DNA of 10,842 nucleotides from Thermoplasmata archaeon. Lineage in GTDB: Archaea > Thermoplasmatota > Thermoplasmata > Thermoplasmatales > Thermoplasmataceae. A program made the position numbers and the translations under genes. Positions 1 through 6,401 of this stretch are shown here, piece after piece. Below the pieces are notes generated by a model. The model had not been told where the DNA came from, made no database searches, and worked only from the letters and a program-made list of their open reading frames with translations. Numbering within the stretch: position 1 is the stretch's first letter; each line of letters begins with the position of its first letter. The DNA lies in NCBI GenBank assembly GCA_021826835.1, contig JAKAYH010000041.1, positions 1-10,842 of the forward strand. Direction: 5' to 3'.

Positions 1-180
1 GCTAAGTTTTCCTAAATGCAAATATATCCCAAGAAGCTCTGGCATAATATAAATAATTCAAGTTAAAAAAAAATATTAACAAGATAATACTTGAACTTTA
101 TCAGTTATGGGACCGTTGAGATTTGAATACAATACGGTTTAGGAACGATACTTTTATTAGCACCCTAATGCTTAACAGGT

Positions 181-1497
181 ATGGCCGGTCCTAAAAAGAA
201 ATATGAAAGCCTCATGGAGAATGCAGATCTAAGGCGATGGTATAACGAAAAGGCACGTAAGTCGTTGATAACAGCCGATACCTATCTGCGGCGACTGGGA
301 TCATTCTGCAACTGGGCCTCATTGATGCCCTGGGAACTCATATCTAGAAACGAAAAGGACATAACGGACCTCGTCTCAGACTATGTCTCCTATGCAGAGG
401 AGAAAAAACTGGCCGGCCAATATATCCTTTCAACGGTGAAAGCCATTAAGTCTTGGCTTAATCATAATGGTCTTAAGTTGACACGTAAAATAGAGACCAA
501 GAACGGATCCTTGAATACAACATTAGCTAACGAACGCATTCCTACCCAGAGCGAACTTAAGAAAATATTCGCATCCGGAGACCCAAAAGCGAGAGTAGCA
601 TGTGCAGTCATGGCACATTCAGGGACACGCCCTGAGGTACTGGGCAATTATATCGGGGATGATGGCCTTAAGCTGAAGGACCTTCCGGATCTCAGAATTG
701 AGGATGGTAAGGTCACGTTTCAGAAAATCCCCTCTATGATAATAGTAAGGCCCGAGCTGAGCAAAGCAAGAAAACAGTATATTACTTTCTTGGGCAACGA
801 AGGGTGCTTTTACGTGGCTGCGTACCTTGAGCAAAGAATGGCGGAAGGGGAAAAGCTGAGTATGAATTCACCACTGATTACGCCCTCCAAATTCGCATTG
901 CGTGATGAAACATCGCATATAAGGACCATAAACATCGGCGATATTGTGCGGCAGGCCATAAGGGCATCAGGGTTCAAAGGAAGGCCCTATGTGCTCAGGT
1001 CATACTTCGATACTCAGTTAATGCTTGCAGAATCGAAAGGCCTTATCCTCAGGGATTACCGGCAATTTTTCATGGGGCATGTTGGGGATATAGAGCACCG
1101 GTATACATTGGATAAGGGACGTTTACCTGAGGACGTAATAGAAGACATGAGACAGTCCTATGCTAAATCTTTAAAGTTTCTTGAGACTGAGGATCACGGC
1201 ATGAAAGAAGAGGACATCGCCAAGATAACCACGGAGACTGCGATTATGATCCTTGAAACTGCATACGGAATAAAGCTCCAGGATAAAGAGAAAGAAGAAC
1301 TCATGGCTCTGGATACAAACGAATTCCAGGAAAGGTTGAAGGAGATATTCAAAGATAAGAAAGCTGAGATCCTTAACAATGGCAATAAACACAAGACTAT
1401 ACCTGAAAGGGAGCTCGAAACATATCTCAACAATGGATGGGAACTTGTGCAGATATATCCGAAAGGAGACAAAGCGGTGATCAAGCTCCCATCTTAG
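181..1497 (+). CDS. Tyrosine recombinase / site-specific integrase, archaeal type
   Basis: A 438-residue integrase that would cut and rejoin DNA at an attachment site through a covalent tyrosine intermediate. The visible layout is a helical SAM-like core-binding region (about residues 10-105) followed by a catalytic domain. Candidate catalytic residues are Arg150 (SGTRPEVLG), Lys196 (ELSKARK), the box-II Arg273 in RPYVLRSYF, His300 in FMGHVG and nucleophile Tyr308 in EHRYT. The usual box-II histidine of HxxR is a tyrosine (Tyr270), as in some archaeal enzymes. After the catalytic domain is a long charged linker. It ends in a small C-terminal module (about 388-438, including LNNGWELVQIYPKGD) that I associate with archaeal integrases. 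The ATG at 181 follows a modest AGGT element. The stop lies 3 bp before the 171-bp direct repeat, the classic int-next-to-att arrangement. It appears intact. Family assignment is firm; the specific att target is not known. Confidence 0.93.
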   Translation: MAGPKKKYESLMENADLRRWYNEKARKSLITADTYLRRLGSFCNWASLMPWELISRNEKDITDLVSDYVSYAEEKKLAGQYILSTVKAIKSWLNHNGLKLTRKIETKNGSLNTTLANERIPTQSELKKIFASGDPKARVACAVMAHSGTRPEVLGNYIGDDGLKLKDLPDLRIEDGKVTFQKIPSMIIVRPELSKARKQYITFLGNEGCFYVAAYLEQRMAEGEKLSMNSPLITPSKFALRDETSHIRTINIGDIVRQAIRASGFKGRPYVLRSYFDTQLMLAESKGLILRDYRQFFMGHVGDIEHRYTLDKGRLPEDVIEDMRQSYAKSLKFLETEDHGMKEEDIAKITTETAIMILETAYGIKLQDKEKEELMALDTNEFQERLKEIFKDKKAEILNNGNKHKTIPERELETYLNNGWELVQIYPKGDKAVIKLPS

Positions 1498-1500
1498 GAC

Positions 1501-1671
1501 CATAACGTTAACCTTGAAAAGTTGATATCCAAACTATACCATACGTTTTGTTTGTTATCGATTATTTTTTACTTTCGATTATCGTTTTATTCAGTTTTTT
1601 AGGACTTTTGTACCGAAAATCGGCGATCACCCAACATATAGATATATCTATTAACGAAAAGAAGCGAACAG
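1501..1671 (+). repeat. Left copy of 171-bp direct repeat (candidate att site)
   Basis: This sequence recurs in the same orientation at 10672-10842 with a constant offset of 9,171 and no gaps. Positions 1501-1544 differ from the right copy at 11 of 44 bases, ten of them transitions. Positions 1545-1671 are identical over 127 bp, and the right copy is cut by the window end, so the true length is unknown. The identical part holds two CGATTAT units in an AT-rich context (about 1560-1585), a CCGA-AAA-TCGG hairpin (about 1615) and a 14-bp perfect palindrome (1638-1651). Weaker similarity extends leftward to about 1482, inside the integrase stop region, with one indel. Its position directly behind an integrase gene suggests an attachment site. 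A duplication or two related tandem elements would look the same. Confidence 0.85.
1638..1651. promoter_or_regulatory. 14-bp perfect palindrome ATAGATATATCTAT, candidate TATA box/operator
   Basis: A perfect inverted repeat within the identical part of the direct repeat, so it recurs at 10809-10822. It is TATA-like and lies about 60 bp upstream of the ATG at 1707, which would give a leader of roughly 35-40 nt. It could be a TATA box overlapped by an operator, or a recombinase/replication protein site. The palindrome is seen directly; its role is inferred. Confidence 0.45.
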
Positions 1672-1706
1672 AAATTACAAAAGGGTCATTAATACACACC
1701 GGGACA

Positions 1707-2240
1707 ATGAAGAATACTCGAATAAAGACGGTCTTACTCAAGTATTCGATAAGCAGGCACCAAAAAGAGTTCGTTATTGCTCAACTATCCGGTCTAGAAC
1801 AGGGTCAGCAAACAATCTTGGACAATGAGGACGATGACATGGGAAACCCCCCCACTAAAAATAACAACGAAGATAATGATAAAAAAACAGATCCCCCCTT
1901 CCAAAATGATAGATCTCATCGATCTGATAGATCAGGGTTGCAAGGAGAACACGTAAATTCCGATGTCCAGAGTGAAGATGAAGGAGGGAACGGGAATATA
2001 TGGACTAAGGATCTTCCCAACAACGGTGGACTGAAAGGACTGTATGGACAGAATTCAGTCCTAGGGGACCAAAGAGTCCAGGGTACCGCCCCCAATGTCG
2101 CTTACTCTCACTTAGAGGAAGTTAAAACTCTGTCAAGCCTTACAAACGCTGAGATCCAGAATGAAGATTTCATAAGCGGGGTATTCACGAAAGTTTTCTT
2201 TTCGAACAATCAAATAACGGAATACATAGTATATAACTAA
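1707..2240 (+). CDS. Low-complexity acidic hypothetical protein adjacent to left repeat
   Basis: I do not recognise the family. From the ATG at 1707 the protein has 177 residues. It has a basic N-terminus (MKNTRIKTVLLKYS, then SRHQKEFVIAQ), a long hydrophilic low-complexity middle (about 38-105) rich in Asn, Asp, Glu, Gly and Ser with a short DRSHRSDRS repeat, and a more ordinary C-terminal 60 residues (SHLEEVKTLSSL onward). The frame is open back to a TTG at 1548, which would add 53 residues including a hydrophobic segment. I prefer 1707 because the extra part is AT-rich repeat sequence containing promoter-like elements, and because hydrophobic reading of such DNA is expected by chance. The SRHQKEFVI stretch resembles SRHQKDLFVI in the integrase fragment at 2632-2961. 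Homopolymers A7, C7 and C6 lie within about 50 bp and are possible slippage sites. Whether it is expressed is uncertain. Confidence 0.5.
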   Translation: MKNTRIKTVLLKYSISRHQKEFVIAQLSGLEQGQQTILDNEDDDMGNPPTKNNNEDNDKKTDPPFQNDRSHRSDRSGLQGEHVNSDVQSEDEGGNGNIWTKDLPNNGGLKGLYGQNSVLGDQRVQGTAPNVAYSHLEEVKTLSSLTNAEIQNEDFISGVFTKVFFSNNQITEYIVYN

Positions 2241-2360
2241 CCTTGTCAGATTTCTGGTTTAGGTTTTCTGAGATCTGTCAACAGTCCTTTTTACTGGTAA
2301 TTATTCTTTTAACCTATTATTGGGTTATATTATGATGAACATTTGCTTCAAATCTTTACA

Positions 2361-2678
2361 CTATTTTCTGTATCTCATGGGAAATATCCACTTATATCCT
2401 CTAGGCTCTCCGTCAAGAGAATAATAATAGTGAACATCGATCAAATTATATCTTACTATATTACGTGACACGATTTTTCCATCATGATAAGTGGGAACTT
2501 CAAGATCGAAGTTATCATCTCCAACGCTGACGAGCAATCCAGAATAAGTTCTAAGGTCTTTTTTGGATGTCACTCTGACGGTCACCTTGACATTTCTGCC
2601 TATCAGAGGCGTGAGCCCTTTTCTCATATTTTCAATAAATTCGAGATCGCTCATTCTCTCTTTCATATCTTCCCCCAA
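2361..2678 (-). CDS. Small Sm-fold-like hypothetical protein
   Basis: A 105-residue basic protein. The core (about 18-83) reads like a small beta-barrel. There is an N-terminal helix and then LIGRNVKVTVRV, followed by a Gly-containing turn and hydrophobic strand (SGLLVSVGDDNFDLEV). It ends with SRNIVRYNLIDVHYY, which recalls the Sm2 pattern of a strand, an (R)N-I-V-R turn and a final strand. This order matches LSm/Hfq-like RNA-binding folds, but the classic Asn-Gly residues of the RNA pocket are not clearly present, so it is only a suggestion. The ATG at 2678 overlaps the upstream integrase fragment (which ends at 2632) by 47 bp. Later in-frame Met codons at 2666, 2654 and 2627 would reduce or remove that overlap, and 2654 or 2678 are the likeliest starts. 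It appears to be co-transcribed with the integrase remnant. Confidence 0.6.
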   Translation of the reverse strand: MGEDMKERMSDLEFIENMRKGLTPLIGRNVKVTVRVTSKKDLRTYSGLLVSVGDDNFDLEVPTYHDGKIVSRNIVRYNLIDVHYYYSLDGEPRGYKWIFPMRYRK

Positions 2679-2961
2679 TCAACTTTCTCATTTCCACTCT
2701 GTCACTATCTTCGAATGGAATATTAATATACTCCTCATATTGTTTTGTCGTTGTATGGCCATGGGTTAATGCAACCTGCAAAACCTTGTCTAGATAATAA
2801 AACGCAAGCCATAATTCCATTGTCTTTCTGAAAGATTTGTTTTTTTGTCGTATTACAAAGAGATCTTTTTGATGTCTGCTCAATTTTATTTCCGCGAACG
2901 AGATAAAGAGTATTGAGTTATATTCAATGAGTTCGGACATCGAAGATACGGTGACTTCCAA
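2632..2961 (-). pseudogene. C-terminal catalytic fragment of a second tyrosine integrase
   Basis: A 109-residue open frame corresponding to only the last part of a tyrosine recombinase. It carries the box-II arginine in KSFRKT (Arg45), a GH motif (His69 in LTHGHTTTKQ) and the nucleophile Tyr78 nine residues later (YEEYINIPFEDSD). The R...GH...Y spacing and the following INIPF-type tail fit integrase C-termini well. The core-binding domain, box-I arginine and catalytic lysine are missing, so it cannot act alone. The first residues before SRHQK do not resemble an integrase. The nominal start is TTG at 2961, and an ATG at 2940 (MSELIEYN) is an alternative. It is not related in detail to the intact integrase at 181-1497. 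It is most simply a decayed gene; a partitioned int(C) half created by integration within int, as with SSV-type viruses, is an alternative. Confidence 0.6.
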
Positions 2962-3191
2962 AGATAGATATTAACATGGCTAATATAGACCGTAACCTGA
3001 TGTGGACAGTACCGCTAAAAATCTATGTTACTTAATAAAGTAAAAACTGATTAACAAATCTTTTTCTCTTAGACGGGATCGCCTATGTCCGTTTAATTTT
3101 TTACGCGAATACTATAAGATTTAATCAAAGTTTTGAGCAAATACACACCTCACCATTGGTATAACTCATATGGAAAGCCGTTTTGCGCACC

Positions 3192-3662
3192 TCAGGTCGA
3201 ATAGGTAAATTGTGAAATGAAATCATCCCTATGAAATACTTTGATTTTTATTTCTGATTCAAACATCTTCGTCTTAACAATAAGCTCATTATCTGTTGAA
3301 ACCAGTATAGGAGAAGGTACCTTGAGCAAAAGCTGTATTAGATACGCATCTTCGTAAGGTATATGTTTTAAAATCTCTTCAGGTAGTCTGGGTAAGTCGT
3401 TACTCCTAATGATTTCGCACTTCTCACTATTTATGATCACCATTTCAAACAATAGATGCATGAATTTATGCGTAGGTTCTTTAGGGTTAGCAGCAAATTT
3501 TCTTAATTTAATGATCCATGGACTTTCATCAAGTATGAAAATCTTGAACTGATCCTCATTAATTATCTTTGACAGAAGCACACTTGTTTCTCTTAGTTTC
3601 TTCTCACCATTGTCGCCATTTAAGTCGTGAAGAAACCACTCGTTTAGAATTAGATTATTCAA
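3192..3662 (-). CDS. PIN-like nuclease-type protein paired with AAA ATPase
   Basis: A 156-residue protein with a PIN-like pattern. It has an N-terminal strand with acidic residues (LILNEWFLHDL, Glu8/Asp13), a central helical part, and a C-terminal block YEDAYLIQLLLK...ILVSTDNELI. In that block, acidic residues 104-105 and Asp124 sit where PIN domains carry their metal-binding D...D pair. PIN proteins are metal-dependent RNases, often toxins. Here the N-terminal acid is displaced from the usual first-strand DT/DS, so activity is an inference. The TTG start at 3662 is supported by AAGGAT about 9 nt upstream. It lies 12 nt after the ATPase stop, so the two genes are almost certainly one operon with linked translation. 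In this context the ATPase would be the sensor or regulator and this protein the effector. Confidence is high that the gene is real and moderate for the fold. Confidence 0.68.
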   Translation of the reverse strand: MNNLILNEWFLHDLNGDNGEKKLRETSVLLSKIINEDQFKIFILDESPWIIKLRKFAANPKEPTHKFMHLLFEMVIINSEKCEIIRSNDLPRLPEEILKHIPYEDAYLIQLLLKVPSPILVSTDNELIVKTKMFESEIKIKVFHRDDFISQFTYST

Positions 3663-3674
3663 TTAAAATCCTTC

Positions 3675-4871
3675 TTAGGAACTAGGCGTCGTAAAATCCT
3701 TCAGAACTTCCAATTCTGCTTCAAGAAAATTTTTAAGTCCACCTGCTAGCTGCCCCCTTTCATTAACTTCTTGTAGCTTCAGCTTTGTATCGCCGTTCTC
3801 CCTCTTTACCCAATACATTCTCAGTTGTTCTGGTTTGATCTTTGAGGCTGGAATCAAATTAAGTGCAGATGATACCATGATTTCACTATGTGTTGAAATT
3901 AATATTTTCTTATTTTTCTCAATTGCAATCTCTGCCAAAGTCTCTATTAGCTTTGAACAAGCTCCTGGATGAAGGTGAATTTCCGGCTCCTCAATCAGTA
4001 TTATTTCTGATTCGGAATCAAGGACTTTGGCGAGGAGATAAACTAATTGGTTGAGGCCAAATCCTTCGTTAACAAGTTCTGAAGAATTATTGCTTGATCT
4101 CTCTAAGGCATCTAAGCTGAAAATAGCAGTACCTATCTGGGCTCTGACTCTCAATTCTTTGTCAAGCACTTTTTCTAAATACCTCGATACATCATACTCT
4201 AAGTATTTGTTTTGAGCCAACTTAGTCGCTATCTCATCTTCAGACAACAGAAAATTTGATAACCCTACGGGAGAATACAACGGCTTGAAAAACCCGCGTC
4301 TGACTGGAACAATTTGAATCTTCTTAATGATCTCCAGAAAGCCATTGAGAGCGGATTGAAGTTCTATAACCTCCTGCTGTATATGAGGGTTAACGTTGCC
4401 TTTTATGTTGAATGTCAGTCCATTCCAGTAAAACTCTATTTTCTGTTTTGGTTCTTTAGACGTTTCAATTAAAAAATTAGTAGATTGATTTAAGGGATAT
4501 GGGAATATTACCTTCAGCTTAATGTCTATTTTTCTCTTTTTATCAACATATGAAAATTGCCCCTCATTTTTTGAAATTAATTGAATCCCAAAGGCACACC
4601 CTAATGGATCATCCAACTCAATTTCAATGAAGATACGGTTCTTTCCGTCATGAGAATAGACTACCTGGTCATAGCCACCAAGTGATATGAATTGATAATT
4701 AAAAAACCCCTCTGGAGATTGATTTGGATTTAAAACTATGTTTTTCAGTGTCATGAGTGAGTACATAAAACTTGATTTTCCTGAGCCGTTGCGCCCGTAC
4801 ATAATTGTAAGCGGCGCAATGTCCATAGTTTCTGCCTTTATTGAGCGGAAATTATTTAAAATGAGTTTCAT
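3675..4871 (-). CDS. AAA/ABC-type ATPase, OLD-like (AAA_15/AAA_21 class)
   Basis: A 398-residue ATPase of the SMC/OLD-related ABC class. Walker A is GRNGSGKS at residues 26-33, directly after the N-terminal LNNFRSIK strand typical of RecF/OLD-like proteins. A signature-like segment (NEGFGLNQLVYLLAKVL) is near 268-285, Walker B is ILIEEPEIHLHP at 291-302, and the H-loop STHSE is at 326-330. The region between (about 45-265) is a family-specific insert with no TOPRIM domain. The C-terminus ends shortly after FLEAELEVL, so no nuclease domain is fused, and the PIN-like protein directly downstream probably supplies that activity. Such ATPases act as sensors or gates in anti-phage modules (Septu, PARIS and Gabija are architectural parallels). 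The ATG at 4871 lacks a good ribosome site, and a TTTAAATTT box about 30 bp upstream suggests a near-leaderless transcript. Confidence 0.9.
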   Translation of the reverse strand: MKLILNNFRSIKAETMDIAPLTIMYGRNGSGKSSFMYSLMTLKNIVLNPNQSPEGFFNYQFISLGGYDQVVYSHDGKNRIFIEIELDDPLGCAFGIQLISKNEGQFSYVDKKRKIDIKLKVIFPYPLNQSTNFLIETSKEPKQKIEFYWNGLTFNIKGNVNPHIQQEVIELQSALNGFLEIIKKIQIVPVRRGFFKPLYSPVGLSNFLLSEDEIATKLAQNKYLEYDVSRYLEKVLDKELRVRAQIGTAIFSLDALERSSNNSSELVNEGFGLNQLVYLLAKVLDSESEIILIEEPEIHLHPGACSKLIETLAEIAIEKNKKILISTHSEIMVSSALNLIPASKIKPEQLRMYWVKRENGDTKLKLQEVNERGQLAGGLKNFLEAELEVLKDFTTPSS

Positions 4872-4897
4872 ACTATTAATGATAGAACATACTCCTA

Positions 4898-4910
4898 CTT
4901 TAAATTTTTA
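4898..4910 (-). promoter_or_regulatory. Candidate TATA box for the ATPase-PIN operon
   Basis: On the minus strand an AT block (TAAAAATTTAAAG) is centred about 32 bp upstream of the ATPase ATG. That is the distance expected for an archaeal TATA box driving a transcript with a very short leader. It is seen as sequence only; the start site is not known. Confidence 0.4.
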
Positions 4911-5162
4911 GTGCCGCCTGACATCCTTAAGAGGAAATACAAAAAATTATTGACCAGTCGGGATTTGATTAATTTTTCAACGCAACACGAAAATTATCTT
5001 AGTAGAATTAGATCACGGGTAATTACAAAACGGGGGATCTTTTAAAGCTCCTCTGTTTTCTTTAGACTGAAAAGTTCGATATTCGATTATGAGAACCCTG
5101 AGTAGTTATGTGACATATGGGATGCCTCGCTTTTTAATCTCTGAAAGGAATGAAAGGCTAAG

Positions 5163-5939
5163 CTAACTGACTTTTTTCTTAGAAGAAGTATATTCCTTAT
5201 TAAATTTATTAATAACATTCACAATAAACTTGGAAGCTTTACTGTATTGATCCAAAGCTGTATTTTTGTTACTCATGAGCTTAGATAAATCGTCCGGATC
5301 ACTAATGATATAGCCGTGTCTTTGCTCGATTAATGGCAATCTGGAAAAATCGCCATGAGCTGCAGCATTTCTTCTTTCTACGAAAACGTTATTGCATATA
5401 GTGTCTCCCGGATTCAATAGGCAGCTGCACTCATAACCACATTTCTCAACATTATGAAGCATCTTGTCCCCCAAAGCGTTGTTCCTATAAATTATATAGC
5501 CTGTTTTAGTTTTGATTACTTTGTTCCATTTTTCAGTATAATATACCGGTCCGTTAACAGTGTCAACTTTAATCCACTCATCTTGAGTGTGCTCACAGTC
5601 AGAGCTCATATGGCGTTGTCTAAAATCAATGTACAAGATCACGTTACAAATTCTTTCTACGGCTGCTGACGAAGCGACAATAGATAGATTGAACTCACCC
5701 ATTATGTAGTTTATGGAACCACTCCTCATAGTTTCTATACTCCCCCATACTTCGTTGCGCAAGAAATCGTTTTCTACACTATCAGAAATAAAAGTCCAAA
5801 GATTATATTGCCATTCACTGTATAGCGAATCCAGATCCTTGATCCTTTTCTTAATTTCTGTTAGTCCCGTTACTGAATTATCAATGCTCGTTCGGAAAAA
5901 TTCATCTAGGCTGGAATACTCACGATCACTTCTAAACAT
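5163..5939 (-). CDS. HEPN-like protein with R-N-x-x-x-H motif, candidate RNase effector
   Basis: A 258-residue mostly helical protein of no family I can name. Residues 82-105 (EFNLSIVASSAAVERICN and following) look like the amphipathic first helix of HEPN domains. Residues 187-197 (VERRNAAAHGD) give the R-N-x-x-x-H signature (Arg190, His195) used by HEPN RNases for metal-independent RNA cleavage. Between them is an insert with clustered cysteines (Cys115, then Cys167, 171, 173 and 182; motif KCGYECSC) that could bind zinc. The N-terminal 80 residues are a separate helical region. The gene stands alone 290 bp upstream of the ATPase-PIN operon on the same strand. It starts at an ATG without a clear ribosome site and has its own AT-rich promoter flanked by a 7-bp inverted repeat. 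A defence or toxin role is inferred from motif and neighbourhood. Confidence 0.65.
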   Translation of the reverse strand: MFRSDREYSSLDEFFRTSIDNSVTGLTEIKKRIKDLDSLYSEWQYNLWTFISDSVENDFLRNEVWGSIETMRSGSINYIMGEFNLSIVASSAAVERICNVILYIDFRQRHMSSDCEHTQDEWIKVDTVNGPVYYTEKWNKVIKTKTGYIIYRNNALGDKMLHNVEKCGYECSCLLNPGDTICNNVFVERRNAAAHGDFSRLPLIEQRHGYIISDPDDLSKLMSNKNTALDQYSKASKFIVNVINKFNKEYTSSKKKVS

Positions 5940-5943
5940 AGAG

Positions 5944-5975
5944 AGACAAACTTTAACAACTTATTAATTTTGTCT
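5944..5975 (-). promoter_or_regulatory. Promoter of HEPN-like gene inside AGACAAA/TTTGTCT inverted repeat
   Basis: Seven-base arms AGACAAA (5944-5950) and TTTGTCT (5969-5975) face each other across 18 bp of AT-rich DNA containing a TATA-like ATTAATAAG on the minus strand. The ATG lies at 5939. A repressor dimer bound to the arms would cover the promoter. The arms are exact; the regulatory role is inferred, and a chance 7-bp pair in AT-rich DNA is possible. Confidence 0.35.
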
Positions 5976-6060
5976 ATCCCTTAACGTTTCAACTGAGTTC
6001 TGTCTGAATAGTATGTGGAGTTAGAAAGAGGTATTAATGGGATAGTACATAGGTTACAAT

Positions 6061-6089
6061 TTTTTAAGCAAGAAAGCTCCGATCTTTAG
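6061..6089 (+). repeat. 29-bp repeat shared with the flank of the right direct repeat
   Basis: This 29-bp stretch matches 10640-10668 with two transitions. With a 1-bp indel the similarity runs about seven bases further upstream (GTTACAAT against GTTTACCAT). The inner part AAGCTCCGATCTTTAG also resembles 1482-1496 at the end of the integrase gene. The other two copies sit directly at the outer edge of the large direct repeat. This one may therefore mark a former element boundary inside the segment. Confidence 0.6.
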
Positions 6090-6145
6090 AGATGAAAGCA
6101 TGTTAGATCGCAAGCCTAATAAAATGGGAGAGGTTAAGTGAAATC

Positions 6146-6310
6146 ATGAACGAAAATGAGATAAGCTTTCTAAACGGATATATAAAAGCGAACCTTAATT
6201 TTGTAAGAAAGATAAAAACGGCTAAAACGTTGGATGAAGTAAAGGAGATTGCATCAGAGATTGAAGAAAAGGCAATGAAAAAATTAGAAGAAACAATGGT
6301 GGACCTTTGA
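6146..6310 (+). CDS. 54-residue helical small protein upstream of YwgA-like gene
   Basis: A short frame from the ATG at 6146 to the TGA at 6308-6310, preceded by GGGAGAGGTTAAG about 8-12 nt upstream. The product begins MNENEISFLNGYIK. It is charged and predicted all-helical, with a regular heptad-like Leu/Ile/Val pattern through KTLDEVKEIASEIEEKAMK. There are no cysteines and no membrane segment. Codon choice and the purine-rich ribosome site make it look like a real gene despite its length. It lies 91 bp ahead of the YwgA-like gene, which has its own TATA box, so the two may be separately transcribed. A small helical partner next to a Panacea/YwgA-type protein would fit a toxin-antitoxin arrangement, but I recognise no family. 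Confidence 0.5.
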   Translation: MNENEISFLNGYIKANLNFVRKIKTAKTLDEVKEIASEIEEKAMKKLEETMVDL

Positions 6311-6346
6311 CCATAGATAATTACGACGCGAAAAAAAGCGAAATGG

Positions 6347-6356
6347 TTATATGTAA
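6347..6356 (+). promoter_or_regulatory. TATA box for YwgA-like gene
   Basis: TTATATGTAA preceded by the purine-rich GCGAAATGG (BRE-like) lies about 50 bp before the chosen ATG at 6402. It predicts a start near 6377 and a leader of about 25 nt that includes the AGGAG ribosome site. This is a good match to the archaeal promoter pattern. Confidence 0.5.
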
Positions 6357-6401
6357 CATTGTCGAGGTCGTACCAGCATCGTATTACTCTAGGAGATGAT
6401 T

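Noticed and set aside
1171..1503. Long minus-strand open frames opposite the integrase 3' end
   Set aside because: Antisense shadows of a clearly coding plus strand, without motifs or ribosome sites.
1548..1706. N-terminal transmembrane extension of the 1707-2240 protein from a TTG start
   Set aside because: It lies in the AT-rich repeat with promoter-like palindromes and no ribosome site. The hydrophobic reading is expected by chance, though it is not excluded.
1907..1933. TGATAGATC direct repeat as a regulatory array
   Set aside because: Two units 18 bp apart inside coding sequence, explained by the DRSHRSDRS amino acid repeat.
2962..3191. tRNA or structured RNA as att target
   Set aside because: No cloverleaf or T-loop consensus was seen here or elsewhere in the window.
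4872..5162. Possible small gene between ATPase and HEPN-like gene
   Set aside because: Only very short frames (up to about 25 codons) without ribosome sites. I see nothing beyond the ATPase promoter.
5713..5967. Plus-strand frames opposite the HEPN-like gene (also 5454-5669)
   Set aside because: Shadows. The minus strand carries a continuous protein with recognisable motifs.
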